Below, piece after piece: positions 55,274 through 63,957 of a stretch of 64,000 nucleotides of DNA; the first letter of the stretch is position 1, and each line of letters starts with the position of its first letter. The stretch is from positions 60,524 through 124,523 of the forward strand of contig CAIJPS010000033.1 in NCBI GenBank assembly GCA_903822595.1, read 5' to 3'. Under the pieces are notes generated by a model. That model worked only from the letters and a program-made list of their open reading frames with translations, did not search any database and was not told where the DNA came from. Source of the stretch: an uncultured Chlorobiaceae bacterium. Lineage in GTDB: Bacteria > Bacteroidota > Chlorobiia > Chlorobiales > Chlorobiaceae. The position numbers and the translations under genes are program-made.

Positions 55274-55477
55274 CTTCTGAATCTCTGGTTAATGGCCGGA
55301 GGTGTCCCGGTACAGAAAGGAAAATATGAAATCTCCTCAACTTTTTTGCGCAGATACTCTTTCTAATTTCAAGAACTCCATCAAATCGCCATGCGTAACA
55401 ACGCTTTTGATTTCTCCTGAAAAAAATTGTTCTTTGTGTACGACAGTTTTATGATCAAATAATCAGGAACAATCATC

Positions 55478-56573
55478 ATGTTTGAACCACAAAAAGAAAG
55501 ACTGCAGGAGATTCATCGTCGCCTCGAACAGTTACGGGGGTATCTTTGACGTCGATGAGCGTAAGGAAAAAATAGAGGATCTCGAAAAAATTTCTTTTGA
55601 CCCAACCTTCTGGAGCGACCAGAAGGCGGCCAACAAGGTACTGAAAGAGCTGAACGAACATAAGACATGGACTGAAGCCTATGAAAAAATCGCATCGATG
55701 ACACGCTTCTGCCAGGATGAGTTTGACATTGCCATAGAACTCGATGACGAATCTTTCGGCGAAGAGCTGACCCTATCCATTGCGTCAATCGAGCAGGATA
55801 TCGCTGCCGTTGAGTTCAAAAACATGCTCTCTGGCAAGGATGATGCCGGCAACGCACTCATCACCATCCATGCCGGAGCAGGCGGTACCGAAGCACAGGA
55901 CTGGGCGGAGATGCTCTACCGGATGTACATGCGCTGGGCGGAACGCAAGGGGTTCAAGATTTACACCGACGACTATCAGGAGGGTGACGGAGCAGGAATC
56001 AAAACCGCAACACTCGAAATCGAAGGCCCTTACGCTTATGGCTATCTGAAAGCTGAAAACGGTGTTCACCGGCTGGTTCGCGTCTCACCGTTCGACTCGA
56101 ATGCACGGCGCCATACCTCCTTTGCCAGTGTCTTCACCTACCCGGAAGCTCCGCCCGATGTTGAAATCGATGTCAGAAAGGAGGATCTTGAACTTTCGAC
56201 TTTCCGTAGCGGCGGCAAGGGAGGCCAGAACGTCAACAAGGTTGAGACAGCCGTGCGCATCAAGCACCTTCCAACTGGCATTGTGGTCGGCTGCCAGGAG
56301 GAACGTTCACAGTTCCAGAACAGGGAGCGCGCCATGAAAATGCTGATGGCCCAGCTCTACCAGCGGCAGCGGGATGAAGAGGATGCAAGAAAGCGGGAGA
56401 TTGAAGGCAAAAAGAAAAAAATCGAATGGGGAAGCCAGATTCGGAGTTATGTACTCGACGACCGGCGTATAAAAGATCACCGCACCAACTATGAACGGTT
56501 CGATGTGGAGACCGTGCTCGACGGAGACCTCGACGAGTTTATGGAAAAATATCTCTCCGAATTCGGCGACTGA
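55478..56573 (+). CDS. prfB: Peptide chain release factor 2, with programmed +1 frameshift
   Basis: The gene begins at ATG 55478 ([20 protein letters not shown]) and meets an in-frame TGA at 55547-55549. Skipping T55547 joins 23 codons to the long frame from 55548, giving 364 residues, the RF2 norm. The site reads CTT TGA C with a GGGGG run just upstream, as in E. coli. The anticodon-like SPF is in [12 protein letters not shown] and the catalytic GGQ in [12 protein letters not shown]2 ends translation at UGA and UAA, and its own level controls the frameshift. Annotation from an internal start would lose the N-terminus. Confidence 0.97.
55536..55550 (+). promoter_or_regulatory. prfB autoregulatory frameshift site
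   Basis: An internal Shine-Dalgarno-like GGGGG (55536-55540), the spacer TAT, the slippery CTT (55544-55546) and TGA-C (55547-55550). The 3-nt spacer matches the arrangement known for RF2 genes. Low RF2 lets the ribosome pause at UGA and slip forward one base. Confidence 0.95.
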
Positions 56574-57418
56574 TGCTGCACTCTGCCAACGACCATCTCC
56601 TCCGGTTCGGCATCATCACCGACATCCATTTCTCAATTGAGAGCGAAGATGCGGCAGCGACCTCTGCTGCCGCAGAGCTTCGAGACTGCATTCATTGCTG
56701 GAATCGAAAGAAGATCGAATTTCTGCTGCAACTCGGAGACCTGATCAAGGGCAGCAATACGCAGAAAAAGGAGGAGTTCCGGCAAATCAGCTCCATCCTT
56801 AACTCATTTCCGGGCACCATCCGCCACGTCATCGGCAACCACTGCCTTGCCCTTCCTCGAAAGGAGCTGATAGCTGCCCTCGGCCTGCAAACCCCCTTCT
56901 ATACCTTTACCGAAAAAGAGTTCCGCTTCATCGTGCTCGACGGTATGGACATCTCCATACTTCGCAAACCAGAAACGGAAGAGGATCGCCAGATCCTTGC
57001 CTTCTTTCATGCACACCCCGAACTGCACGACTATTGCGGTGCCGTGGGAACCATGCAGAAAGCGTGGCTGAAGAGAGAGCTTGAAAAGGCGGAGTACGCC
57101 GGAGAAAAGGTAATCATCATCTGCCACTTTCCGCTGCTTCCCGAGACTACCGACCAGAAACATGGCCTCCTCTGGAACCACCGCGAAATTGCTGAACTGC
57201 TTGTATCATCCCCCGCCGTCAAGGCCTGCCTCAGCGGCCATTATCACTACGGAGGCTACGCAGAGCAAAACGGCATCCACTTTGTCGTACTGCCTGCCTT
57301 CGTAAACCGTAACGAACACCCCCGCTTCACCTGCGGCACGGTGGAGCTGCAGGTGAAACGGATGGTAGTACGAACTCATATCAATGAAAAGCTTTACGAT
57401 CTTTCCCTCCGCCGTTAA
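56573..57418 (+). CDS. Calcineurin-like metallophosphoesterase
   Basis: 281 residues. The metallophosphoesterase motif set is complete: D-x-H in GIITDIHFS, GDLIKG, GNH in VIGNHCLALP, IICHFPLLP, and GHYHYGGYAE. It starts on the last base of the prfB stop (TGATG), so translation is coupled. No signal peptide. Relatives hydrolyse phosphodiesters or nucleotides; the substrate is unknown. Confidence 0.9.
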   Translation: MLHSANDHLLRFGIITDIHFSIESEDAAATSAAAELRDCIHCWNRKKIEFLLQLGDLIKGSNTQKKEEFRQISSILNSFPGTIRHVIGNHCLALPRKELIAALGLQTPFYTFTEKEFRFIVLDGMDISILRKPETEEDRQILAFFHAHPELHDYCGAVGTMQKAWLKRELEKAEYAGEKVIIICHFPLLPETTDQKHGLLWNHREIAELLVSSPAVKACLSGHYHYGGYAEQNGIHFVVLPAFVNRNEHPRFTCGTVELQVKRMVVRTHINEKLYDLSLRR

Positions 57419-57463
57419 CGAGAGGCTCACGCCACCCGAGACGGGCAGCATTGTGAGACTCAT

Positions 57464-59212
57464 TCAGGCAATGATCTGTATATCGGCAGCAGAGAGTGGC
57501 GCATGGGTCGTCGTTCCAATAAGCGCAACCAGCAAAGCCGCTCCTGCACCACTGCCGTCTGCATCATAATAAAGATTTCCTGTTGCACTGTCATAAACGA
57601 TTCGATCATTCGAGTCATGACCGGCATGTACCCCGGCACCAGACCAGAACTCAGCCGCGTTCAAAAAGCTGCCAACAGGTGTCGTGATTTTCGTAAAAGC
57701 ACTCTTGCTGAGCTGTAAAATATCGACCGCATGCTGAAAATCAGTGATCGTATCCTTATTGGCCGCTGAAGTCGAACGGAAGTTAAAGACAAAGGTGTCA
57801 GCACCATCTCCACCTGTCAGTATATCTCCATAGGCAGTACCTGTCAGGATGTTGGCCCCTGCGTTACCGGTTATGGTGAGGCCATTTAAAACAGCGGCAG
57901 CATTGACATTCAGCGCAATCGTGCCTCTGGTCACGGCGACAGTGTCGGTACCCGTACCGATCAATACTCTCTCAATTCCCGTATCGGTGGATCGCAAGAT
58001 CAAGGTGTCATTAGCCATGATCGAGGCAAAGCGCACTTCATCAATGCCTGTCGTACCGGTGTCCGTAATTTTTTCCGCCACAGGATGCTCAGCAGCAGCA
58101 TAAATCATGTAGAGATCCGAGCCATTGCCACCTTTGAGCAGATCGGCGCCCGCACCACCAACAAGAATATTGTTCCCATCACTTCCAGTAATCGTGTCAC
58201 TACCAGCACCACCTGTTGCTCCCTCAATAGAGCAATTAAACGCAATGGCAACATTCTGAATCATGCCATCAACAGAAGAGTAGGAACCAGGAATCAAACT
58301 GATCGTCTGATTGCCGGAATAACCGGAACAATCAAGCATATCAATGCCAGCAGCATCCCAGATCGTAAATATCGGTGTTGCATTCAGAGAGAAATCATAA
58401 ATGGCTCTCTCGGGATCTGTTACAGCAAGAGAGCAATGGAAGCCGTATACCGTATTATCTGTGCGTGTGATCGTATCAGCCCCAAACTTGGCCTGAATAG
58501 CGGCAATATCGTAGACCATCGGAGTTTGGGGAAAAATATAGGTGGAATAGGTCCCATCCTGCTGCCAACCAACCCCCGGGAGATATCCACCAAAATAGGA
58601 CATCACCGTATATTGACGGTTATCCTGCGCAAAGACGGCACTGTTCGCGTAGGTTATTGTGCCCCCACTTCCGGCATTGTAAGCCCCGGGATGTGATAAC
58701 CCCAAAGTATGGCCTATTTCATGAACCATGGTTATTAACCCGTAAGCTCCCGGCTTCATGCCGCTATCACCATTGGAAGCCCATCGCGAGCTTAACCAGA
58801 CCTGCTCAGCCGTCAGGGTGACGCTTTTGGTAGCACTATAAACAGAACCGAAGGCCTGGGAGTAAGTGCCATTGCCGATAGTATTTGACGAATAGTCAAG
58901 AGTGATGTTGGCTGATGGAGATGCCGTCTGTACCAACCGATGTGTTGTTCCTGGTGCTTTCGCAATAAGATCGTCCCAGAGCTGAAAGGCCAGCGAGGCC
59001 GTTGCAACCTGAAGCGGAGACATCGGTACAAGATATTGCCCACCCTCTGACGGAGTATAGCCCGCGACATTGGAAGGTGTTGAGGTATTGATTGAATAGG
59101 AAATTGTTGGCAAAGTGGATGACCAGCCAAACGTATATCCCGCCAGAGAGCCGCCCCAAGAGGTCGTGAGCTGAGTAATTATCTGGCCTGTGGTGTATGT
59201 AGCTTTAGCCAT
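57464..59212 (-). CDS. Serralysin-type RTX metalloprotease (peptidase M10)
   Basis: 582 residues without signal peptide. The zinc site HEIGHTLGLSH (H164, H168, H174, catalytic Glu165) and the Met-turn YTVMSYFG define a metzincin of the serralysin type. The C-terminal half holds RTX calcium-binding repeats (GGAGADLLKGGNGSD, GGDGADTFVFNF) and a hydrophobic type I secretion end. A segment with RGTIALNVNAAAV between repeats recalls calcium-binding hemolysin-like modules. It is predicted to be an extracellular protease. It converges on the metallophosphoesterase with a 45-bp gap; no exporter genes are near. Confidence 0.93.
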   Translation of the reverse strand: MAKATYTTGQIITQLTTSWGGSLAGYTFGWSSTLPTISYSINTSTPSNVAGYTPSEGGQYLVPMSPLQVATASLAFQLWDDLIAKAPGTTHRLVQTASPSANITLDYSSNTIGNGTYSQAFGSVYSATKSVTLTAEQVWLSSRWASNGDSGMKPGAYGLITMVHEIGHTLGLSHPGAYNAGSGGTITYANSAVFAQDNRQYTVMSYFGGYLPGVGWQQDGTYSTYIFPQTPMVYDIAAIQAKFGADTITRTDNTVYGFHCSLAVTDPERAIYDFSLNATPIFTIWDAAGIDMLDCSGYSGNQTISLIPGSYSSVDGMIQNVAIAFNCSIEGATGGAGSDTITGSDGNNILVGGAGADLLKGGNGSDLYMIYAAAEHPVAEKITDTGTTGIDEVRFASIMANDTLILRSTDTGIERVLIGTGTDTVAVTRGTIALNVNAAAVLNGLTITGNAGANILTGTAYGDILTGGDGADTFVFNFRSTSAANKDTITDFQHAVDILQLSKSAFTKITTPVGSFLNAAEFWSGAGVHAGHDSNDRIVYDSATGNLYYDADGSGAGAALLVALIGTTTHAPLSAADIQIIA

Positions 59213-59396
59213 ATCCGTCCCCTGTTAATAGTTCACCGGAAAAAAAACCGGCACGGTCATGCCCCCGAAAAGCCTTGAACACGACAAAGATCCTGACTTT
59301 ATTTAACGTAAACAACGGATTGGAATTATCAAACAAATCCACATCACCGGTTCAATAATGATCGTATTACACCTTTTGATCCCTGTCAACGAGGAA

Positions 59397-59672
59397 TCAC
59401 TCCTCACCGTTATCCACAAAAGGATTCGGAATCTCTTCCGCCAATATGATGCTTATCTGATCCGGCAGATGCTCAGCTTTCATGGCAACAACAATATCGT
59501 CGAACAGCATCTTCAACCTCTCCGCATCTACCAACCCTTTCCGGTCCCGAGTGATGTCAATGCTTCCATAGATCGAAATGCGATCATTCCGGTTCTCGAC
59601 AGTCAACCCGCCGATGCACAAGGAATCGGATTCATTGGCAAAGGGGGGGATCCTTTTTGCCTTCTTGCTCAT
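59397..59672 (-). CDS. Small uncharacterised protein downstream of the nuclease
   Basis: 91 residues starting MSKKAKRIPPF. AGGAG precedes the ATG at 59672, so the longer start at 59702 is rejected. The middle reads IGGLTVENRNDRISIYGSID, strand-rich, then DRKGLVDAERLKMLFDDIV, a helix, and an acidic end. No signal peptide or cysteine pair. It lies 26 nt after the nuclease gene on the same strand. An immunity role for the nuclease is conceivable but has no direct support. Confidence 0.6.
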   Translation of the reverse strand: MSKKAKRIPPFANESDSLCIGGLTVENRNDRISIYGSIDITRDRKGLVDAERLKMLFDDIVVAMKAEHLPDQISIILAEEIPNPFVDNGEE

Positions 59673-59698
59673 ACGCTTTTCTCCTGCTTGATGAACTA

Positions 59699-60517
59699 TC
59701 AATAATGCTCATTATGTTGCGAAGGCTCGGGCAACACCAGCTTCGACTGTTTAGCCGCAAGTGAAAGATTCGGAAAAAAATTAATCCCGGCCAACTTCTC
59801 CAGCTCGCTGATACTCAAGACCTGCCACTCATCCCCCTGCTCATTGTTAACAAAGTAGGCGGCACCCCTCTTCATACGGGGATCATAAACAATTTTATAC
59901 ATATTCGTGGGCACAAAAACCCTACCATTCAGACGTCGGATCGTCTTGCTGAGATAGAGAGGCCCTGAAATAACATAAAGATCACCACTGTTTTTGACCA
60001 TACTCCTCACAGACGATTCAATAGCCGCCCATAAATGTCGATTATTGTCGGAATCCTGGGGAATCATATTGGCAAGGGAAAAACACTGCTGCTGCGCACT
60101 CTCTGTCGGCATATCAGCATTTGGCGCCATATGCCCGCGATCAAACCCGGATTTTGCATAATCTTTCAGCTCAGCCCTCTCGCTTGCAGGAAGCTGATCT
60201 TCATGATGAAACGTATTATGCCTCTCCAACCCCTTCGCGCTCAACAAATTCACTCGCGTCAAATGTTCAGCCGACCAGAGCGGACTCATCGTCACTCCCG
60301 AGTGCATGACCACAAAGTCATCAAAACCCAGCTCACGAGTCTTGGCCGCCGTTCTGGTGTTCTGAATATCAGGCGCAACACCATGCAAATATTGCGATGG
60401 CCACCGCGTAATTGCTGCACACAACGTTTTTGCCTCTCCTGCTGCAAAGAACAGCACAATGAGTGCAAAAAAAGAGATTCGATTACGAAGCGACGAGGTC
60501 ATCCTGAGCACCGCCAT
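59699..60517 (-). CDS. Secreted DNA/RNA non-specific endonuclease (NUC1 family)
   Basis: 272 residues. A signal peptide (ISFFALIVLFFAAGEAKTLCA) is followed by a beta-beta-alpha metal nuclease domain: FDRGHMAPNADM, with the catalytic His in DRGH, and SLANMIPQDSDNNRHLW, with the metal-binding Asn. The enzyme should cleave DNA and RNA in the periplasm or outside, for nutrition or DNA uptake. It is the head of a two-gene unit with the 91-residue protein. Confidence 0.92.
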   Translation of the reverse strand: MAVLRMTSSLRNRISFFALIVLFFAAGEAKTLCAAITRWPSQYLHGVAPDIQNTRTAAKTRELGFDDFVVMHSGVTMSPLWSAEHLTRVNLLSAKGLERHNTFHHEDQLPASERAELKDYAKSGFDRGHMAPNADMPTESAQQQCFSLANMIPQDSDNNRHLWAAIESSVRSMVKNSGDLYVISGPLYLSKTIRRLNGRVFVPTNMYKIVYDPRMKRGAAYFVNNEQGDEWQVLSISELEKLAGINFFPNLSLAAKQSKLVLPEPSQHNEHY

Positions 60518-60749
60518 GAGAGCCCTCCCGTGATAATATTAATGAAATGTATTTCCACACCGCAAAGAGAGGAGCAGAATCCGGGATAATGCTAACTCCT
60601 TTATCTGCATGAATATACACTTACAGAAGACAACTATCCACGACGAATTAACCCGTCACACAGCGCGCAGGTATCTGATGCGTAATCGGTACGGGAAACC
60701 GGGGTACTACCGGCAATAAAAAGGGATACGAGTGAAAATTTCTTTTGAC

Positions 60750-60786
60750 CGCTCAACCAAACACGCCCGGCTTGACACCGAACTTT
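60750..60786. repeat. 37-bp direct repeat, copy 1
   Basis: Differs at only two positions from 61486-61522, 736 bp away. Corresponds to the 3' end of the HExxH-protein gene, so it is probably a relic of a duplication. Confidence 0.85.
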
Positions 60787-60813
60787 GGCACTCAGGTCAT
60801 GCATCAAGAAAAG

Positions 60814-60883
60814 TAACCGGACTTGCAGCCTCAATCCTCGTCAATACATCAATAAAGAAAATGAGAATTACAAGTCCGGGTTA
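60814..60883. repeat. Inverted repeat with 45-nt loop
   Basis: TAACCGGACTTG (60814-60825) is mirrored by CAAGTCCGGGTTA (60871-60883) with one inserted G. It could be a remnant of a small mobile element or a structured RNA. Confidence 0.55.
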
Positions 60884-60954
60884 ACATCATAACGAATAAT
60901 CGCTCTTGATCACAGGTATAATAATCCTTCAGCACAGGAGAAGTATCCCCTCGC

Positions 60955-61386
60955 TTATGGTTTGCAGATTTTACATGGTCTGAAGCCTGCCTTGACAGCC
61001 TCTTCGCGGGTTTTGAAGCTCGCTGTATTATTTTTACCACTATAGAATCTGCAGCTTGACTTATGGAAAATATGTTCGGCTGGATTACCACGAAAATCAC
61101 CTGCTGCAACATTTTTTACTGTTCCGGTTTTTGCGGCACTCCCAACTGCAGCAGTTGAAGTTGTTGCGGCAGCTTTACCGGCTACCACTGCAGGTATCGT
61201 GGTTTTGGGGACGCTGGTTTTCGATGCCACTTTCTTTTTTGCATCATCCTTTTTTTCTGTGGTTTTTGAAGAGACCGCAGTTGTCGTTGGTGCTTTAGAT
61301 GCCGTTTCCGCAAAAGAGACAACACTCATGGATCCACTCATGACAAGCGAGGCAATAAAAGCCGCAATAATTTTCTTGGTGTTCAT
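60955..61386 (-). CDS. Secreted protein with C-terminal Ada-like metal-binding domain
   Basis: 143 residues. A signal peptide (1-26, SVVSFA) is followed by a low-complexity Ala/Thr/Lys linker (27-95) and a C-terminal domain: GNPAEHIFHKSSCRFY, FKTREEAVKAGFRPCKICKP. The His and three Cys resemble the zinc site of the Ada methyl-acceptor domain. In cells Ada repairs DNA, but an exported version must do something else, such as metal binding or work with extracellular DNA (compare the secreted nuclease nearby). The gene lies between two copies of a 37-bp repeat. Confidence 0.82.
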   Translation of the reverse strand: MNTKKIIAAFIASLVMSGSMSVVSFAETASKAPTTTAVSSKTTEKKDDAKKKVASKTSVPKTTIPAVVAGKAAATTSTAAVGSAAKTGTVKNVAAGDFRGNPAEHIFHKSSCRFYSGKNNTASFKTREEAVKAGFRPCKICKP

Positions 61387-61485
61387 TTTTTTATTGAGTT
61401 AAAGGTTAACATTTTATAAAAAGCAACTTCACATTCCAATCAGTCCTCTATTTCCAACAGATGGACCTGCTGCTTTAGCCCTTTT

Positions 61486-61522
61486 CGCTCAACCAAATAC
61501 GCCCGGCTTGACGCCGAACTTT
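61486..61522. repeat. 37-bp direct repeat, copy 2
   Basis: Covers the last codons and stop of the HExxH-protein gene (FAAKFGVKPGVFG). 35 of 37 bases match the copy at 60750-60786. Confidence 0.85.
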
Positions 61523-62784
61523 GCAGCGAAGTCTGCATTGCGCAGGGCTCGGTGCCGATGCTGTGCATCTTCAACAGCCGCAGTCAACTCCAGAGCAGTC
61601 ACAGGCCAGGGAGCAATGCTTGCCGCAAAATCCGTCGCACACAATTGCGTATCAGTAAAACGCAAGAGTGGCGGAGCAAATGCGGCCCCGAGCTGCAACC
61701 TGAGTGGAGGTATCCCCATCAAGCCACAGGCAGCAAATGCATGCTTTTGAAGCACTGAGTGCAGAACCGTCTGAAGCAAAGGGAGCCACGGACGCTGAGG
61801 CTCCGGCTCGGGAGTCGGTTGGATCAGCATGGCGGTAAGCCCTGTAGTAAGAGCGTCAAAACGCTGAGGAAGGTGACGCCATACCGGATGCTCACGCCAC
61901 CCTTCCACATCCATCGGCCCGGTCAGAGTGGCTCTGGGCAGAAGATTCGCCTCAGAAAGCTCTCGCGTAAGAGGCTCAACCAACTGCGCCCAGCATGAGA
62001 GTTGATCCAGTTCGATCAACTCGTTGACATTCTCGGCTGCCGTTTCCAGACGAAGCCCCTCTTCGTCTCCCAGAACCTTGTCGAGGCAGATGACAAACGC
62101 ACGAACCGGATCACTGGTATTCAGCGCAACAAAACCCGCTATCGGAAGCAGCACGTTGACCGCCCACGATGCCCGATTGGCATTGCGACCGGGATCATTC
62201 CGCCCGAGGCTCTTCACTGCAGGTGAATCCAAAGCTGCCTGAAATATCTGCACATAGAGCCGCGGATAGCTGTCGTGCAGCATACTTGCCTGCATGGCCG
62301 CATGATACTCCTGCGAAGTGTATGGGATTTCGTGCCGTGCCTGCCGTGCCATGCGCAAGGCAGCGAACTCTCCTTTCGGATCGGGAAATGCCTCCTCCTC
62401 CAGTACCCGGTCAGGCCCGCGCATGTGCATGTCCCAAAAGCGCGCAAGACACTCTACCAGGTCTCGTACTGAAAAAGGAATACCTTGCTGCGGACGACCG
62501 AAAGCAGTGCGCAGCGGACCATGCGGCGGTGCCACGCCTGTACGTTCCAGTGTCAGCACACGACCCCACTCTTCCGCCACGAGCCTCTGCAACCAGGATG
62601 AACCGGCAAGCTGAAACATGTGCAGAGACTCATGCATCAGCACGCGCGGCACCTTCACACCGAAATCAGTGTGGTTGGGCGACTCGAAAAAGCGCTGCGG
62701 TCCATTCGGCTGCAATAACGCCGGAGGACATGGTGCCTTCACGGTCGCAAGACCTGTGAACCAGTCGAAGCCATCGGTACTCAT
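61489..62784 (-). CDS. Uncharacterised HExxH protein (putative metallopeptidase-like)
   Basis: 431 residues, no signal peptide. Near residues 44-70 a zincin-like stretch VPRVLMHESLHMFQ (HESLH) continues to LQRLVAEEW, where a Glu could be the third ligand. The HExxHxxQ form resembles DUF4157-type domains of secreted toxins and contractile systems. The rest is helical, rich in Ala, Leu and Arg, with no membrane span that I can see. Local G+C looks a little higher than its surroundings. It starts within the stop of the upstream membrane-protein gene (ATGA), so the two act together. I do not recognise the family. Confidence 0.65.
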   Translation of the reverse strand: MSTDGFDWFTGLATVKAPCPPALLQPNGPQRFFESPNHTDFGVKVPRVLMHESLHMFQLAGSSWLQRLVAEEWGRVLTLERTGVAPPHGPLRTAFGRPQQGIPFSVRDLVECLARFWDMHMRGPDRVLEEEAFPDPKGEFAALRMARQARHEIPYTSQEYHAAMQASMLHDSYPRLYVQIFQAALDSPAVKSLGRNDPGRNANRASWAVNVLLPIAGFVALNTSDPVRAFVICLDKVLGDEEGLRLETAAENVNELIELDQLSCWAQLVEPLTRELSEANLLPRATLTGPMDVEGWREHPVWRHLPQRFDALTTGLTAMLIQPTPEPEPQRPWLPLLQTVLHSVLQKHAFAACGLMGIPPLRLQLGAAFAPPLLRFTDTQLCATDFAASIAPWPVTALELTAAVEDAQHRHRALRNADFAAKFGVKPGVFG

Positions 62785-63194
62785 TTAGCTGGCCCCCCAC
62801 CGTTGAGTACCAGGTTAATCAAACCAACCAGCTCAGTGTCATCGGACTTGCCAGCAGCAATAGTCTCGCTGCTGCCATCGGACTTGATAAACACCACAAA
62901 ACCGGCAGGCACATCCTCCAGTCGGGATACAATGGGCGGCTTTTCACGCGCATCAATCAATACTCCACGCCCGTCGCGCACCAGAAAGTGGTTTACAATC
63001 CGCCACGCCAGCATGGCAGCAGTAACCGTTACAATCAGTGAAACCGGATCGATAAAGTGAGCTTCCACCGCATCCGGATCCGGAGGAAGGGGGCTCTCTG
63101 CACCAAGGGCGTACTCCTCAGTCGCTGCTGCTCGCTCCTCGGCCATTGCTTCGCGGGGCAGATTCAACTGGATTTGATAAACAGCATCATGCAT
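62781..63194 (-). CDS. Small single-span membrane protein paired with the HExxH protein
   Basis: 137 residues starting MHDAVYQIQLNLP; GGGAGG lies 6-11 nt before this ATG, so a start at 63233 is rejected. Parts: an acidic/Pro-rich N-terminus, a membrane helix (VSLIVTVTAAMLAWRIVNHF) and a C-terminal strand-rich domain (GVLIDAREKPPIVS, GFVVFIKSDGSSETIAAG, a final helix). This layout recalls small 'effector-associated' proteins that sit beside protease or caspase-like effectors in bacterial conflict islands. That comparison rests on architecture only. First gene of a two-gene operon. Confidence 0.6.
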   Translation of the reverse strand: MHDAVYQIQLNLPREAMAEERAAATEEYALGAESPLPPDPDAVEAHFIDPVSLIVTVTAAMLAWRIVNHFLVRDGRGVLIDAREKPPIVSRLEDVPAGFVVFIKSDGSSETIAAGKSDDTELVGLINLVLNGGGPAK

Positions 63195-63282
63195 GGTTGC
63201 CTCCCTGGTTATAATATGGTACCACTCCCACAATGAAATAATCTAAAGAATTTTTACCTGAAACCGGATTATTGTACAAGTT

Positions 63283-63957
63283 TCAATCCCCCGACAACCC
63301 ACTGTTGAGAAACTTGACCAGAGGAGTCACAACCCTGAAAGATTTGGCAACTTCTGCCACAAATCCGGGATCAGTAACCTCATCATCGGAAAAAAAACGC
63401 TGGGTGTAGTACCCCTTGAACTTGAGATACTCCAACGCCGGGTTCGATATGTCATATCCTTTCGGTGGCCTGACCAACTTTCCTGAAGGCAGGATCCCTT
63501 CCGGAAAATGAGAAGAGAACTCTTTTTGAGTAATGATTGACTGCCACTCCCCGAAATGAGCGTCAATCTCCCGGCGTAGCTGCTCCAGAACGACAGGTTC
63601 GGGCATATAGATGCCTCCCCCTGCAAACGTTGCACCCGGCTCGATATGAAAATAATAACCCCCGAAGGGCCCTTTCCTTCCGCCTTTACTGATAAAGGCA
63701 AAAAAATTGCTCTTGTAGGGCGATTTATCTTTTGAAAACCGGATATCGCGATTGATGCGCATGATACAGCTCTTCGGATCAAGACCTGCCGCTGCAATAT
63801 CCGGGTCGAATCCGGAAATGGCCACAAGCAGTTGCACCACCGTATCAAGCATCTCGCTGAATGCCTGCTGATACTCATTCTTGTGTTCCGTGAACCAGAC
63901 TCGCTCATTATGCTCTTTCAGCTCATGGAGAAAGGCGAGGGTTGCGTTTGTTATCAT
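63283..63957 (-). CDS. DUF2461 family protein
   Basis: 224 residues from the ATG at 63957 (MITNATLAFLHELKEHNER); the frame opens earlier but family members begin here. DUF2461 motifs: FLxxLkxHNxRxWF, RINRDIRFSKDKSPYK, GPFGGYYFHIEPG and GGGIYMPEP. Distributed widely, with no proven reaction. Soluble; monocistronic here; the upstream neighbour lies off the window. Confidence 0.9.
   Translation of the reverse strand: MITNATLAFLHELKEHNERVWFTEHKNEYQQAFSEMLDTVVQLLVAISGFDPDIAAAGLDPKSCIMRINRDIRFSKDKSPYKSNFFAFISKGGRKGPFGGYYFHIEPGATFAGGGIYMPEPVVLEQLRREIDAHFGEWQSIITQKEFSSHFPEGILPSGKLVRPPKGYDISNPALEYLKFKGYYTQRFFSDDEVTDPGFVAEVAKSFRVVTPLVKFLNSGLSGD

Larger units (their letters stand above)
60518..60954. 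other. 437-bp intergenic region with repeat remnants
   Basis: Holds the nuclease promoter, one copy of a 37-bp repeat (60750-60786) and a long-loop inverted repeat (60814-60825 with 60871-60883). On the minus strand the repeat copy encodes a frameshifted remnant of the tail FGVKPGVFG of the protein at 61489. No intact gene was found. Confidence 0.55.

Noticed and set aside
60634..60834. tRNA gene or small Cys-containing gene near 60.7 kb
   Set aside because: No cloverleaf can be drawn, and the frame overlaps a frameshifted relic repeat.
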